The position numbers and the translations under genes were made by a program. A stretch of DNA of 64,000 nt. Source: Alcaligenes sp. SORT26. Its GTDB lineage: Bacteria; Pseudomonadota; Gammaproteobacteria; Burkholderiales; Burkholderiaceae_B. Below the pieces are notes generated by a model. The model saw nothing but the letters and a program-made list of their open reading frames with translations. It was not told the DNA's origin and searched no databases. Location of the stretch: the NCBI RefSeq assembly GCF_017377875.1, contig NZ_CP070975.1, forward strand, positions 1 to 64,000, read 5' to 3'. Of the stretch, positions 45,969 through 55,553 are shown piece by piece; positions within the stretch are counted from its first letter, which is position 1, and each line of letters starts with the position of its first letter.

Positions 45969-48317
45969 TTATCTCCGAAGTTTGCTAAAGGCGGCTGCCA
46001 TTGCACCTGTCGGTGCCGGTTCAGCTTGCCGGTTGGGGCGATTGTTACCGGAACGGCGCTGGGGAGCATTGCTTGTGCTGCTGGAACCACGCACCGGGGC
46101 GCTGTCGTCGTTCAGGCGCATGGTCAAACCAATACGCTTGCGGGCTACATCCACTTCCTGAACTTTAACCTTAACCGTCTGACCAACGCGAACGACATCG
46201 CGCGGGTCTTTCACAAAGGTCTCAGACAGGGCCGAGATATGGACCAGACCGTCCTGGTGTACACCGATATCCACAAAGGCCCCAAAGTTGGCTACGTTGG
46301 TAACCACACCTTCCAGAATCATGCCGGGCGACAGATCTTTCAGGGAGTCGATGCCTTCCTGGAACTTGGCGGTGGTGAACTCAGGGCGAGGATCGCGGCC
46401 GGGCTTTTCAATTTCGTTAAAAATATCACGCACGGTCGGTAAACCAAAGCGTTCATCGGTAAAGTCCGAGGGCGACAGGCCTTTCAGTGCGCCGGACTTG
46501 CCCATGACTTCACTGGCTTCGGTTTGCAGACGCTCCAGAATACGGGCCGCTACGGGGTAGGCCTCAGGGTGAACCGAGGAGGCATCCAAGGGATTGGCCG
46601 CACCTGGAATACGCAAAAAACCAGCGGCTTGCTCGAAGGCTTTTTCACCAAAGCGGGGCACATCACGCAATTGCTTGCGGCTTTGGAAAGCGCCGTTCTC
46701 GTCACGCCAGGTGACGATGTTCTTGGCCAGCGTATTGTTCAGGCCGGAAACACGGGCCAGCAGGGGAGCCGAAGCTGTATTGACGTCCACACCTACCGCG
46801 TTCACACAATCTTCCACCACGGCATCCAGGCTGCGAGCCAGTTCGCGCTGGTTCACATCGTGCTGGTACTGGCCGACACCAATGGATTTGGGGTCGATTT
46901 TGACCAGTTCGGCCAGCGGATCTTGCAGGCGGCGTGCAATGGAGACGGCACCGCGCAGGCTGACGTCCATATCAGGAAATTCCTGGGCGGCCATCTCGGA
47001 AGCGGAGTACACCGAAGCACCTGCTTCGGATACCACCACACGGGTCAGCGGCAATTGCGGGAAAGCGGACTGCAGGTCAGCGACCAGTTTCTCGGTTTCG
47101 CGCGATGCGGTGCCATTGCCAATCGCCACCAGTTCGACCTGATAACGTGTTGCCAGACCGGCCAGAGTGCGAATCGAGCCCTCGCGGTCACGGCGTGGCT
47201 CGAAGGGGTAGACGGTGGCGGTATCCAGCACTTTGCCGGTCGCATCGATCACCGCGGCTTTCACGCCGGTACGAATACCAGGGTCCAGACCCAACACGGC
47301 TTTATTGCCAGCGGGGGCGGCCAGCAGCAGATCGCGCAGGTTGGCAGCAAACACGCGGGTAGACTCTTGCTCGGCTTCTTCGCGCAGACGGCCAATCAGC
47401 TCGGACTCAAACGCCGTCAGCAGTTTGACGCGCCAGGTCCAGCGGCAGACCTCGGCCAGCCAGTGATCGCGTGGGCTGGCGTCGGCGGAGAAGTCTGCAC
47501 CGATGTCAGTCAGCTCGGCCACTTTCAGCACACAAGGGTGTGGCAGCAGTTGATCTTGTTCGGGGTTCAGGCCCAGGCGCAAGTCCAGCGCCCCTTGCTG
47601 GCGACCGCGCAGCAAAGCCAGAACACGGTGGGAAGGCAGTTGACGCAGTGCTTCGTTGAAATCGAACCAGTCGCGGAATTTGTCACCGTCCTGCTCCTTG
47701 CCTTCGGCAACCTTGGAGTACAGGTGGGCAGACTTCCACAGATGGTCGCGCATGGCTTCCAGCAGATCGGCTTGCTCGGCAAAGCGCTCGGCCAGAATGT
47801 CGCGGGCACCGTCCAGGGCCGCTTTGGCCGTGTCGATTTTGGCCTCGGCATTCAGATAGCCTTCGGCCAGCGCCAGCGGGTCGGCATTGGCTTGTGCCAG
47901 GATAGCGTCAGCCAGCGGCTCCAGGCCCGCTTCGCGGGCAATCTGGGCACGGGTACGACGCTTGGGCTTGTAAGGGGCGTACAAGTCTTCCAGACGCTGC
48001 TTGGTGTCGGCCGCCAGAATGGCTTGCTCCAGCTCGGGCGTCAGTTTTTCTTGCTGGCGGATCGATTCCAGAATGGCATGACGACGCGATTGCATATCGC
48101 GCAAATAGATCAGGCGCACTTCCAGGTCACGCAGGACATTATCGTCCAGGCCGCCGGTTGCTTCTTTGCGATAACGGGCGATAAAAGGGACCGTGGCCCC
48201 GTTGTCCAAGAGCTCTACCGTCGAGGCGGCTTGTTGGATGCGGATGTTCAGTTCAGAGGCCAGTAGCGCCAGAATCTGTTGGTGATCCTGTTGCTGGGCG
48301 AGGGTTTCCACAGTCAT
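45969..48317 (-). CDS. tex: Transcription accessory protein Tex (YhgF)
   Basis: 782-residue RNA-binding factor. N-terminal helical part (FIARYRKEATGGLDDNVLRDLE), YqgF-like RNase H fold (VLGLDPGIRTGVKAAVID), helix-hairpin-helix (NTASAPLLARVSGLNNTLA), and a C-terminal S1 domain (GMILEGVVTNVANFGAFVDI) with a short basic Ser/Arg-rich tail. ATG 48317 is the start by family length; the frame is open 90 bp farther. It forms an operon with the hypothetical gene at 45453. Confidence 0.96.
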   Translation of the reverse strand: MTVETLAQQQDHQQILALLASELNIRIQQAASTVELLDNGATVPFIARYRKEATGGLDDNVLRDLEVRLIYLRDMQSRRHAILESIRQQEKLTPELEQAILAADTKQRLEDLYAPYKPKRRTRAQIAREAGLEPLADAILAQANADPLALAEGYLNAEAKIDTAKAALDGARDILAERFAEQADLLEAMRDHLWKSAHLYSKVAEGKEQDGDKFRDWFDFNEALRQLPSHRVLALLRGRQQGALDLRLGLNPEQDQLLPHPCVLKVAELTDIGADFSADASPRDHWLAEVCRWTWRVKLLTAFESELIGRLREEAEQESTRVFAANLRDLLLAAPAGNKAVLGLDPGIRTGVKAAVIDATGKVLDTATVYPFEPRRDREGSIRTLAGLATRYQVELVAIGNGTASRETEKLVADLQSAFPQLPLTRVVVSEAGASVYSASEMAAQEFPDMDVSLRGAVSIARRLQDPLAELVKIDPKSIGVGQYQHDVNQRELARSLDAVVEDCVNAVGVDVNTASAPLLARVSGLNNTLAKNIVTWRDENGAFQSRKQLRDVPRFGEKAFEQAAGFLRIPGAANPLDASSVHPEAYPVAARILERLQTEASEVMGKSGALKGLSPSDFTDERFGLPTVRDIFNEIEKPGRDPRPEFTTAKFQEGIDSLKDLSPGMILEGVVTNVANFGAFVDIGVHQDGLVHISALSETFVKDPRDVVRVGQTVKVKVQEVDVARKRIGLTMRLNDDSAPVRGSSSTSNAPQRRSGNNRPNRQAEPAPTGAMAAAFSKLRR

Positions 48318-48477
48318 TTCAGTTATGGGTCCATCGTTGTAAAAGGGTCTGCAAGCGCCGCATTTTGCCATAAAGACCGGCAGCGACCCAGAATTGGCAG
48401 GTATCATCTTGTATGTATTCCACTGTGATTGTAGACAGTTCTGTCATTCGTCACCTCTCCCTTAGCGGTTTTGCCCC

Positions 48478-50532
48478 ATGTTGTTGCAGGATTATTCCGA
48501 TATATTTTCCCCCCAAGGCCCACTGGCAGAGTCTGTCCCGCACTATCGTCCGCGGCAGGCTCAGTTGGAGCTGGCCCAAGCCATCAGCGAGACCGTCGCC
48601 GAGTCTGGCGTACTGATCGCCGAGGCGGGCACAGGAACGGGCAAGACCTGGGCCTATCTGGTGCCCGTGTTCATGCAAGGCGGTAAAGCGCTGGTCTCGA
48701 CCGGGACGCGTACCTTGCAGGATCAATTGTTCCGTCGGGATATTCCCCATCTGCGTAAAGCGCTGGCTTTGCCGGTCGATGTGGCCTTGCTCAAGGGCAG
48801 AAGTAATTACGTCTGTCATTACCATCTGGAACGACTGGGGCAGGATGACCGGGCCCTGAAGTCCCGTGCGGAAATCGCTTACCTGCGTGCCATTCAGCTT
48901 TTTACCGAACGCAGCCGTAGCGGCGACAAGGGCGAGCTGGCCGAAGTCCCCGAGGATGCGGATATTTGGCACCGAGTCACTTCCACACGGGATAACTGCC
49001 TGGGTCAGGATTGTCCCTTTGTGCGCGACTGCTTTGTGATGAAAGCGCGCCGCCATGCCCAGGATGCGGATGTGGTGGTGGTGAACCACGCCCTGTTCAT
49101 GGCCGATCTGGCCTTGCGCGAAGAGGGGGTGACGGACTTGCTGCCCAGCGTGGATCTGGTGGTGTTTGATGAAGCACACCAATTGCCCGACGTGGCCACC
49201 CGTTTTCTGGGTAGCAGCGTGTCCTTGTATCAATTGACGGATTTGTGTCGACAGATTGAAGTGGCGGGTCTGGCTCAGGCGCGAGAGACGGTGGACTGGA
49301 GTCAGGTCGCCCGCAAGCTGGAACAAGCGGCTCGGGACTTGCATCTGCGTACCGCCTCGCTGGCCGCGCAGGGTGGCCGTGCCACCTTCCAGGCCTTGCC
49401 CGAACCAGAACGCTTTGACGAGGCGCTGGAACAACTGCTGGAAACCTTCGACAAGGTCATCAAGATGCTGGCTATGGTGGCTGAACGCCATCCTGATCTG
49501 GCGGCTGCACATAAAAGTGCACTGGAATTACGGGCACGCCTGTTTCAGTGGAGTCAGCCAGATCGCCAGGGCCGCCACGCCTATCTGCCTGAAAGCGAAA
49601 AAGATGAAGATCAGCCTGACGAGTTTGTACGTTGGGTAGAAAGCGGCCAGCACTATCTGCGTCTGCATAGTGCGCCTTTATCCGTGGCCAAGATTTTCTC
49701 GCGCTACAGAGGCAAAGAGCAGTCCTGGGTGCTGACTTCGGCCACGCTTTCTGTACATGGTGATTTCAATCACTTCAAACGGCAGTTGGGCTTGTTCGAT
49801 GCCCGTACCGAGTCCTGGGCCTCGCCTTTTGACTACCCCAATCAAGCGCTGTTCTATGTGCCCAGTACCTTGCCGCTGCCTAGTCACCCGAATTTCAACC
49901 AGGCCTTTGTCGACGCGCTGATGCCTTTGATCAAAGCCGGGCAGGGCGGTGTGCTGGTGCTCTGTACGACCTTGCGCTCGGTAGAGCGGATTGCGGATAT
50001 GTTGCGTGATCGTTTTGATCAGGAAGACATAGAGCGTAATGTGCTGCGCCAAGGGGAGCGTTCACGGCAAGTGCTGCTGGACGAATTCCGTGCGCGCGGC
50101 AATGCCGTGCTGGTGGGTAGTGCCAGCTTCTGGGAAGGGATTGACCTGCCTGGGGATGCTTTGACCCTGGTGGCTATCGACAAGCTGCCCTTTGCGCCAC
50201 CGGATGATCCCGTGCTGGAAGCGCGTATCAAGGAGTGCAAGGATCGAGGTGGTAATCCCTTTATGGAATACCAACTGCCAGAGGCTGCAATTGCCTTGAA
50301 ACAAGGGGCTGGCCGCCTGATTCGTACTGAACGCGATTGGGGTGTGCTGCTGGTGGGCGATACCCGTATTGTTGAAAAACCCTATGGGAAATTATTGTGG
50401 CGTGGCTTGCCACCCTTTGCCCGTACCCGTGATCCTGCGCGTGCGTTGGCGTTTCTGCGGGAGCAGAAGGCCAAACGGCAGAGTGCCCAAGTAAGCGATG
50501 TGGAGCTGAATGACAGCTCGGAGCAGGCTTGA
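48478..50532 (+). CDS. DinG/YoaA-type ATP-dependent helicase
   Basis: Superfamily 2, XPD-like 5'-3' DNA helicase of 684 residues. Walker A is EAGTGTGKTWAYL and the Walker B box VVFDEAHQLPD. Four cysteines for a 4Fe-4S cluster are visible: one in NYVCHYHLERL and three in DNCLGQDCPFVRDCF. ASFWEGIDLPGDAL and QGAGRLIRTERDWGVLLVGD are motifs V and VI. Length lies between E. coli YoaA and DinG, so I leave out the symbol. Divergent from tex. Confidence 0.93.
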   Translation: MLLQDYSDIFSPQGPLAESVPHYRPRQAQLELAQAISETVAESGVLIAEAGTGTGKTWAYLVPVFMQGGKALVSTGTRTLQDQLFRRDIPHLRKALALPVDVALLKGRSNYVCHYHLERLGQDDRALKSRAEIAYLRAIQLFTERSRSGDKGELAEVPEDADIWHRVTSTRDNCLGQDCPFVRDCFVMKARRHAQDADVVVVNHALFMADLALREEGVTDLLPSVDLVVFDEAHQLPDVATRFLGSSVSLYQLTDLCRQIEVAGLAQARETVDWSQVARKLEQAARDLHLRTASLAAQGGRATFQALPEPERFDEALEQLLETFDKVIKMLAMVAERHPDLAAAHKSALELRARLFQWSQPDRQGRHAYLPESEKDEDQPDEFVRWVESGQHYLRLHSAPLSVAKIFSRYRGKEQSWVLTSATLSVHGDFNHFKRQLGLFDARTESWASPFDYPNQALFYVPSTLPLPSHPNFNQAFVDALMPLIKAGQGGVLVLCTTLRSVERIADMLRDRFDQEDIERNVLRQGERSRQVLLDEFRARGNAVLVGSASFWEGIDLPGDALTLVAIDKLPFAPPDDPVLEARIKECKDRGGNPFMEYQLPEAAIALKQGAGRLIRTERDWGVLLVGDTRIVEKPYGKLLWRGLPPFARTRDPARALAFLREQKAKRQSAQVSDVELNDSSEQA

Positions 50533-50561
50533 AAATATTCCTCGTATTCCGTCTATTAAAA

Positions 50562-51041
50562 CTAGGGCAAGGACTCGTCTGCCACGATGTCCTCTGCCAC
50601 CAAACCCCATAAAAACAGGCTGGGCGTGCCAGCGCCTTCCAGGCTGCCCTCTAGCTGCTGAAGAACGGACATGACGGCGCTGCGATTGCTGACTGCCTCA
50701 AATGCTTCCCGAGTGATAGGCGCAAACCAGCCTTTTTTGAGTACCGCCACTGCCATTGCCAGTGCGACGGAAAACACATGCTGGCCCAGCATGGGGACTT
50801 TAACCGTCTCACCTGCACGGTTGTACACATCAAACATCTGCTCTTCGTCGGGTAAGGCGGCACCCAGACGCCAGGCTAGTGCTAGCCCGAAGGCCTCGGG
50901 AATCATCACGCAAAGCTTGGTTGCTCGTACTTCTGACAGGCCGCTGGCTTGCAGTTGGGCGATGCACTCCTCGATGCTTTGATCTTTTGCCAGCACAGGA
51001 ATGGCTTGCAGTACCAGCGTTTCTGCTTGTTCGTGATTCAT
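50562..51041 (-). CDS. Hypothetical protein
   Basis: 159 residues from ATG 51041 (MNHEQAETLVLQAIPVLAKD). Mostly helical and acidic, with one moderately hydrophobic stretch (MLGQHVFSVALAMAVAVLKKG). No family recognised. It lies between the helicase (convergent, 29 bp) and the HxlR gene, 25 bp downstream of the latter and in the same direction; no link in function can be seen. Confidence 0.7.
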   Translation of the reverse strand: MNHEQAETLVLQAIPVLAKDQSIEECIAQLQASGLSEVRATKLCVMIPEAFGLALAWRLGAALPDEEQMFDVYNRAGETVKVPMLGQHVFSVALAMAVAVLKKGWFAPITREAFEAVSNRSAVMSVLQQLEGSLEGAGTPSLFLWGLVAEDIVADESLP

Positions 51042-51066
51042 GGTCTTGTGACTCAGTAACTCTGTA

Positions 51067-51480
51067 TCAAGGCTTCTTGGCATCGTATGTTTGACGTGAT
51101 GCCTGTATACGCGGAAGATTCTCTCTGACCCACACATTGACGCCTTTCAGTGCATCGAACATATTTTTTCCCATCTCCGTCAGTTCGTATTCCACACGTG
51201 GAGGTACCTCGGGAAAATAATGGCGTTCTACCAAGCCATCTCGTTCCAGGTTTCGCAGTGTCAGCGTCAGCATGCGTTGTGTGATTCCGTCCACCTCACG
51301 CTTGATCTCGGAAAACCGCAGCCTACGATCACCCACGATGGCAAGGCGCCAGATGACCTGCACGGTCCATTTGTCACCGAGGCGCGTGCAGACGCCATTC
51401 AAGGGAATCGGCAGGAAGGATGAGTCGCTGTCGTGCTTCTCCTTGAGAGAATCCGACTCTGCTGGATCTATGGGTTTCAT
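51067..51480 (-). CDS. HxlR-family transcriptional regulator
   Basis: 137-residue winged-helix regulator: CTRLGDKWTVQVIWRLAIVG, FSEIKREVDGITQRMLTLTL and GLVERHYFPEVPPRVEYELT are the HxlR signatures. Some members sense quinones or aldehydes through a cysteine near the N-terminus; one cysteine is present in GVCTRLG. Divergent from an NmrA-type gene with 89 bp between, the usual pairing of regulator and target. Confidence 0.92.
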   Translation of the reverse strand: MKPIDPAESDSLKEKHDSDSSFLPIPLNGVCTRLGDKWTVQVIWRLAIVGDRRLRFSEIKREVDGITQRMLTLTLRNLERDGLVERHYFPEVPPRVEYELTEMGKNMFDALKGVNVWVRENLPRIQASRQTYDAKKP

Positions 51481-51535
51481 TTTTGTGCCTGAGGTTCAAA
51501 AAAGTGCCGTCTTCCGCAATTCATGTATCGAGGAA

Positions 51536-51550
51536 AGAATACGACATTCT
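51536..51550. promoter_or_regulatory. Small palindrome in the HxlR/NmrA intergenic region
   Basis: AGAAT-ACGAC-ATTCT, 20 bp before the NmrA start codon. A possible HxlR operator; the arms are short, so chance is not excluded. Confidence 0.3.
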
Positions 51551-51569
51551 CTTTTTTTCGAGCTGAATC

Positions 51570-52457
51570 ATGAACAAAGTACATCGTCCTATTCTGGTTT
51601 TCGGAGCCACTGGTCGGCAAGGCGGATCGGTAGTCAAAGCACTGCTGGAGGCTCACTGGCCTGTGCGCGCTTTTGTGCAAGCCCCATCCGGGCCCGCTTC
51701 AATTGCGTTGCGGGAGGCAGGCGCTGAACTCGTGCAGGGCTCATTGGACGATGCCAATCTTATCGCGTCGGCCATGAAGGGTGTATATGGCATTTTCAGC
51801 GTGATGCCTGCCAATCTATCGGCAGAGGAGGAGGTTTGTTATGGCACACGCGTTGCTGATCTGGCGGCAAAGAATGGCGTCGAGCATTTTATCTATTCCT
51901 CGGGGGCGAGCGCTGGTGAAGAACTGACAGGTGTTCCGCGCTTCGATGCCAAGCCTCGTATCGAGGCACACATCCGTGAACTGCCGATTACCGCAACGAT
52001 CATCCGTCCGATGATCTTCATGGAGATGCTTGTGCGGCCAGGCTTTGGCCTGGATGAAGGGCGGCTGCTTTCCCTGATACACCGTGATCATTCGATTCAA
52101 CTCACTGCAGTGCAAGACATAGGGAAAATCGTTGCCACCCTGTTCGCGGACAGAGCACGGTTTGCCGGAATGACCTTGAAGATCGCTAGCGATCGTGTGA
52201 CCGGCCAGGAGCTGGAGGCCGCATTCTCGGAAGCCGCAGGTCGTTCCATCACCTATGCCCGATTCCCTGACGAAGTGTTGGCTGCCAACGCCGATTTGGG
52301 ACATATGGCGTCAAGCCTGAAAGATGGCCCTCTCGCCGAGCGGGTGGACCTCGACCTGATGCGCGAGATCAATCCTGGACTTGTCTCCTTGCGCTCATGG
52401 TTGATGGGAGAGGGGCGTGGAAAACTGGAAGAAGCGCTGCGCTGGAAACAGGCGTAG
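51570..52457 (+). CDS. NmrA-family NAD(P)-binding protein
   Basis: 295 residues of the atypical SDR fold with VFGATGRQGGSVVKALLEA at the N-terminus (NmrA-type GATGxQG loop). NmrA relatives act as redox sensors or as quinone/isoflavone-type reductases. The SDR catalytic YxxxK is not seen: the region reads HFIYSSGASAG. Probably controlled by the divergent HxlR protein. Confidence 0.88.
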   Translation: MNKVHRPILVFGATGRQGGSVVKALLEAHWPVRAFVQAPSGPASIALREAGAELVQGSLDDANLIASAMKGVYGIFSVMPANLSAEEEVCYGTRVADLAAKNGVEHFIYSSGASAGEELTGVPRFDAKPRIEAHIRELPITATIIRPMIFMEMLVRPGFGLDEGRLLSLIHRDHSIQLTAVQDIGKIVATLFADRARFAGMTLKIASDRVTGQELEAAFSEAAGRSITYARFPDEVLAANADLGHMASSLKDGPLAERVDLDLMREINPGLVSLRSWLMGEGRGKLEEALRWKQA

Positions 52458-52804
52458 AGAGGCTAGGCGAAGGAATGTGCGCAGATGGAGTCTGTTGCTT
52501 TCTCGCTGTGGCTGAAGGACTCCATTTCATTCGTGCGACCGAGCGATTGCTTGTTGAGTAGTCGCCACTGTCACGCGCTATTTCTCTTATCAGTAAGCCT
52601 GCTAAAAACAGCCAAAAACGCTGCGAAGAACCTTGCTCGCACAGCCTGTCACAAGGCCAATTAAATCATTTAAATGTAAAGCTCTCCTGCCCGGAACGCA
52701 GGGTAATCCCCATCTCTGAACGCATTGACGCGTCAAATTCGGCTCATTACCATCACAACATACAACTATGTATGTTCTAAAACCACTTGTGTTTGGTGAT
52801 CCAC
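52458..52804. other. Intergenic region before the cupin/oxidoreductase/TRAP cluster
   Basis: 347 bp without a supported gene. It contains a 12-bp palindrome TTGACGCGTCAA at 52725-52736, whose left half would also serve as a -35, and the 20-bp palindrome listed separately. No convincing -10 was found. Confidence 0.5.
52757..52776. promoter_or_regulatory. 20-bp palindrome upstream of the cupin gene
   Basis: Perfect 8-bp arms AACATACA / TGTATGTT with spacer ACTA, 28 bp before the start codon of the cluster. The size fits a TetR-type operator, and a TetR gene closes the cluster. Confidence 0.5.
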
Positions 52805-53170
52805 ATGACAACAGAAAAAACTTTGCCGCGAGTAATGCGTTTTGACGATTTGGTCTTCCAGCCCAGACAGGAAAAACCGGAGATGGCGCAGTTGGCGGAA
52901 ATCGTGGGTGAGGAAGACGGGACGCCCTTGGGGGCGGGGTATGCACGCTTGAACCAGGCTCGCATCGAATGGACTGTGCTTTACGACGAGGTCGTGACGG
53001 TGATCAAGGGCAGTATTCGCATTCATACGCCACAGGGCATTCTGGAAGCCGGTCCACGTGATTGCATTTGGCTGCCAGCAGGCACTCCCCTGATCTACGA
53101 AGCAGAATCTGCCCTGATCCACTACTGCGTGCATCCCAGCAACTGGGCCAGCGCACGGACGGCGGCATGA
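52805..53170 (+). CDS. Cupin-domain protein (EutQ-like)
   Basis: 121 residues forming a single cupin barrel: WTVLYDEVVTVIKGSIRIHT (cupin motif 1 with few metal ligands) and GPRDCIWLPAGTPLIYEAE (motif 2). The pattern is like the EutQ-type cupins found beside ethanolamine or other amine-use genes. Usual histidine ligands are mostly missing, so catalysis through a metal is doubtful. ATG 52805 is the start; the stop overlaps the next gene (ATGA). Confidence 0.8.
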   Translation: MTTEKTLPRVMRFDDLVFQPRQEKPEMAQLAEIVGEEDGTPLGAGYARLNQARIEWTVLYDEVVTVIKGSIRIHTPQGILEAGPRDCIWLPAGTPLIYEAESALIHYCVHPSNWASARTAA

Positions 53171-54492
53171 GCATCAAGAAAATTACGCGCCTGCCGGAGA
53201 ACGACAAGACCAATGGGTGGAGTCGGCTCTTGGCGCCCCGCACGCCCAAGCCCGCTTTGGCTAAAGACGTACAGGCTGATTGGGTGATCGTCGGTGGTGG
53301 TCTGGCCGGTTTGGCCGCAGCCCGTCGACTGGCAGAGAATCGCCCTGGCGATAGCATCGTGGTGCTGGAAGCTGATCAGGTGGGCGAGGGCGCTCAAGGC
53401 CGCAACTCCGGCTTTGCGATTGATAGCCCTCATAACGTCGGCAGTTCCATGGGCGAGCTGGATGCCGCTCGCTCGCATGTGCGCCTGGCGCGTACGGCGA
53501 TTGCTTATCTGAAAACCCAGGTCGAGCGTTACGGCATTGAGTGCGATTGGAGCCCCATCGGGAAATTCCACGCTGCCGTCTCCGAGGAGGGCGTACGCAC
53601 AACCTTGAAGCCTACGCTGCAAGTGCTGGAATCCTTGAAGGAACCGCATGAGTGGCTGGACGGCAAGGCCTTGCACGACAAGCTGGGGTTCAAGCATTTC
53701 CGCACAGGTATTTACACCCCCGGTACGGTGTTGCTGAACCCGGCGGGTTTGTCTCGCGGTCTGGCCGACAATATGCCTGCCAACGTCACTGTTTATGAAA
53801 AAACGCCCGTGCTGTCTGTGCAGCAAGGTGATGGCGTCACGCTGGAAACCCCCGGCGGCAAAGTTCGTGCAGGCAAGATGATTCTGGCCGTGAACGTCTT
53901 TGCAGAGCAATTCGGGTTTTATAGCGGCAAGCTGATGCCGATGGCTGCCCATGCCAGCCTGACCCGTTGTCTGACAGAAAGTGAACAGCGCGAATTGGGT
54001 GGTTTGCCTAGCTGGGGTTTGACGCCTGCCAATGCTTTTGTGGGCATCACCATGCGCCGCACCAATGACCAGCGCATTCTGATTCGTCAGCACATGACGT
54101 ACGCCCCCAATTTGCGTAGCGATGACGAGAGCCGTCGCCGCGTGCGCATAGAGCACAAAACCTTGTTTGATGAGCGTTTCCCGAATCTGAAAAACGTGGA
54201 AATGGAGCACACCTGGACGGGCTTTATCTGCCTGTCCCGTAATGGTTCACCCGGCTTTGGTCAGGTGGCCCCGCATGTGTATTCCGCGGTGTGTCAGAAC
54301 GGGGTGGGGCTGACCAAGGGCACGATCTCCGGCATGTTGGTGGCGGATCTGGCTTGCGGTGTGGATAACCCCTTGATTGCCGACATGCAGGCTTTGGGGC
54401 AACCCGATGCCTTGCCGCCACGTCCGTTTCTGGATGTTGGCGTCCGTGCCCGTTTGGGCTGGGAGTTGTGGCGGCACAGGGCGGAAGCCTGA
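53167..54492 (+). CDS. FAD-dependent oxidoreductase (DAO family; amine/amino-acid oxidase-like)
   Basis: 441 residues. The FAD site is DWVIVGGGLAGLAAARRLAE (about residues 38-57), followed by GEGAQGRNSGFAID, typical for the DadA/PuuB group (gamma-glutamylputrescine oxidase and relatives), and near the end SAVCQNGVGLTKGTISGMLVAD, the second flavin contact. It would oxidise an amine or amino-acid substrate. The start overlaps the cupin stop, so the two are coupled; the TRAP genes follow in the same direction after 48 bp. Substrate not known. Confidence 0.9.
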   Translation: MSIKKITRLPENDKTNGWSRLLAPRTPKPALAKDVQADWVIVGGGLAGLAAARRLAENRPGDSIVVLEADQVGEGAQGRNSGFAIDSPHNVGSSMGELDAARSHVRLARTAIAYLKTQVERYGIECDWSPIGKFHAAVSEEGVRTTLKPTLQVLESLKEPHEWLDGKALHDKLGFKHFRTGIYTPGTVLLNPAGLSRGLADNMPANVTVYEKTPVLSVQQGDGVTLETPGGKVRAGKMILAVNVFAEQFGFYSGKLMPMAAHASLTRCLTESEQRELGGLPSWGLTPANAFVGITMRRTNDQRILIRQHMTYAPNLRSDDESRRRVRIEHKTLFDERFPNLKNVEMEHTWTGFICLSRNGSPGFGQVAPHVYSAVCQNGVGLTKGTISGMLVADLACGVDNPLIADMQALGQPDALPPRPFLDVGVRARLGWELWRHRAEA

Positions 54493-54540
54493 TATCCGAA
54501 GTTTGAACAATAAATTTAAAAGAAATACCCAGGAGGAGTT

Positions 54541-55533
54541 ATGAAGCTTTTGAGCAAGACTTTGCTGACGGTGATGTTCAGCCTGAGTGCGGCCACGGTG
54601 TCCGCACAAACCTTGCGTATTGCCACGGATTCGGGCGCGCAGGGTTCGCCTAGTGGTGATGCCATCGAGAAATGGGCTGCGCTGATCAAAGAGGGCACGC
54701 AAGGCTCCTTGTCGCCACGTGTTTTTTATCAGAACCAGTTGGGTGGTCAGGAAGAGGTGTTCGACCAGCACGTGGCCGGTGATGTGCAGTTGATGTTGAA
54801 CTGGCCCATGACGTCCTACGACAAGCGCATTGCGGTGATCTACACGCCCTATATGTTCACCACCTGGGAGGAAGCCTTGGCCGCTTACCAGCCCGGTGGC
54901 TGGTTGAATGAAACGCTGGACGGTATCTACAAAGAGAACGGCCTGAAGTTCTTTGGTGCATGGCCTGAAGGGTTCAATGGCGTTGCGACCAAAGGCAAGC
55001 ATGCTTTGACGGTAGAGGATGCCAAGAGCATCAAGGTGCGCGTGCCGCCTATCTCCATGATGCAGCAGTCCGTGCAAGCCATGGGTTATCAGACGGCAGC
55101 CATTGATTGGGGCGAAGTCTTTACCTCGATTCAAACTGGCGTGGTGGATGGCGATGCAGCCAACGTCATTTATTACGACTACGAGTACTTCCGCGACACG
55201 CTGGATTTCTACGTGCGCAGCAAGCAGCAGTTCATTACCGGCGTGTTGTCCATGAATCTGGAAGCCTGGGAAGCCTTGAAACCCGAGCAGCAGGAAGTGG
55301 TTCAGTCCTCGGCCATCAGCATCATGCAAGAGCAGTTTGCCAAGGCTCAGGTAGCGGATGCGGACATTGTGGAGAAATGGAAGGCGCTGGGCAAAAACTA
55401 TATTGAACTCGACAAGGAGCAACTGGCCGCGCTGGGTACGCATGTCCGCGCTAAAGTCTGGCCTGCGATGCACGCTGAAGTGGGCGACAGCATCATGTCT
55501 CATATCGAGAAAAATGCCTCGGCTCTCCAGTGA
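54541..55533 (+). CDS. TRAP transporter substrate-binding protein (DctP), Sec-exported
   Basis: 330 residues with a Sec signal peptide (MKLLSKTLLTVMFSLSAATVSA, cleavage after VSA). IKVRVPPISMMQQSVQAMG carries the ligand arginine, and SIQTGVVDGDAANVIYYD is the typical C-domain hinge. Strong GGAGG before ATG 54541. It precedes dctQ and dctM and follows the oxidoreductase, so the imported compound is probably its substrate or a precursor. Confidence 0.9.
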   Translation: MKLLSKTLLTVMFSLSAATVSAQTLRIATDSGAQGSPSGDAIEKWAALIKEGTQGSLSPRVFYQNQLGGQEEVFDQHVAGDVQLMLNWPMTSYDKRIAVIYTPYMFTTWEEALAAYQPGGWLNETLDGIYKENGLKFFGAWPEGFNGVATKGKHALTVEDAKSIKVRVPPISMMQQSVQAMGYQTAAIDWGEVFTSIQTGVVDGDAANVIYYDYEYFRDTLDFYVRSKQQFITGVLSMNLEAWEALKPEQQEVVQSSAISIMQEQFAKAQVADADIVEKWKALGKNYIELDKEQLAALGTHVRAKVWPAMHAEVGDSIMSHIEKNASALQ

Positions 55534-55553
55534 ATACCTTCGATCAAGGGAGT

